NCBI GenBank assembly: GCA_021159845.1
Contig: JAGHDS010000218.1
Location: 1 to 6,092, forward strand
DNA from: Anaerolineae bacterium
Lineage (GTDB): Bacteria; Chloroflexota; Anaerolineae; DUEN01
Length of the DNA: 6,092 bases
Direction of reading: 5' to 3'
Made by a program: the position numbers and the translations under genes. How positions within the stretch are numbered: position 1 is the stretch's first letter; each line of letters opens with the position of its first letter. Positions 5,838 to 6,092 of this stretch are shown here, piece after piece. Below the pieces are notes generated by a model. That model saw nothing but the letters and a program-made list of their open reading frames with translations. It searched no databases and had not been told where the DNA came from.

Positions 5838-6092
5838 ATGCCGTCTCCCTTGCTGGTGATCGAGCAGGTCTCCAAGACATACAATGGCACTCCAGCCGTA
5901 CGAAACGTCTCCTTGATCGTCCACACAGCCGAGACCCTCGCCCTGCTGGGGCCCAGCGGCTGCGGTAAGACCACACTGCTGCGCATCATCGCCGGCCTGG
6001 AAACACCCGAGACCGGCGCCGTGCGGTTCCTTGGACAGGACATCACTCATATACCGCCGCATCGGCGCGGCTTCGGCCTCATGTTCCAGGAC
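5838..6092 (+). CDS. thiQ: Thiamine ABC transporter ATP-binding protein, C-terminus cut by the window end
   Basis: The first 85 residues of an ABC ATPase are visible and the frame is open to the edge; the whole protein would normally be about 230-350 aa. It begins MPSPLLVIEQVSKTYNG, has an A-loop aromatic (Y15), Walker A GPSGCGKTT (38-46), and reaches the Q-loop at LMFQD (81-85, Gln84). Signature motif, Walker B and switch His lie beyond the window. It energises import by ThiP through the two EAA loops. The ATG is 2 bases after the thiP stop, with GGGGAG 8 bases upstream inside the end of thiP, so the two are translated together. The specificity call rests on operon position: the visible residues would equally fit other Fbp/Pot-type ATPases. 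Confidence 0.88.
   Translation, partial: MPSPLLVIEQVSKTYNGTPAVRNVSLIVHTAETLALLGPSGCGKTTLLRIIAGLETPETGAVRFLGQDITHIPPHRRGFGLMFQD

Noticed and set aside
5788..6062. Minus-strand open frames opposite the start of thiQ
   Set aside because: Antisense to the Walker A region and the thiP end, with no motif; typical high-GC shadow frames.

Overview
The window is high-GC bacterial DNA, densely coded, with two divergent transcription units separated by an intergenic region of about 480 bases (1778-2253). The protein set, the GTG start, and an intergenic element built from ATCTGCGT words together suggest a Chloroflexota-type organism (Anaerolineae or relatives). That is an inference from general character, not from a marker gene.

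Left unit, minus strand (1-1777): a predicted single-pass membrane protein with a gluzincin-like HExxH metallopeptidase signature (440-1777) is followed after 2 bases by sfsA (437 down to the window edge, C-terminus missing). The two are probably co-transcribed and translationally coupled.

Intergenic region: 1879-1980 is a non-coding element with perfect 14-base inverted ends, made of roughly 10-base ATCTGCGT-like units pointing outward on both sides. Next comes a good housekeeping-type promoter reading right (2020-2048), a textbook TPP (thiamine pyrophosphate) riboswitch aptamer (about 2070-2175), and an intrinsic terminator hairpin (2195-2230) placed before the first ribosome binding site of the right-hand unit.

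Right unit, plus strand (2254 to the window end): thiN (thiamine pyrophosphokinase), thiB (thiamine-binding lipoprotein), thiP (two-domain fused permease) and thiQ (ABC ATPase, cut by the window end). This is a compact thiamine uptake and activation operon. ThiB captures thiamine (or a phosphate ester) outside the cell, ThiP/ThiQ import it using ATP, and ThiN converts it to TPP. TPP is the ligand of the riboswitch at the head of the same transcript, so the operon forms a closed feedback loop.

The thiamine genes are well-known families and their arrangement is coherent. The least characterised items are the membrane metallopeptidase, the ATCTGCGT element and the exact switching mechanism of the riboswitch. 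I see no CRISPR array, tRNA, rRNA, transposase or phage gene, and no clear sign of a wholly new system.
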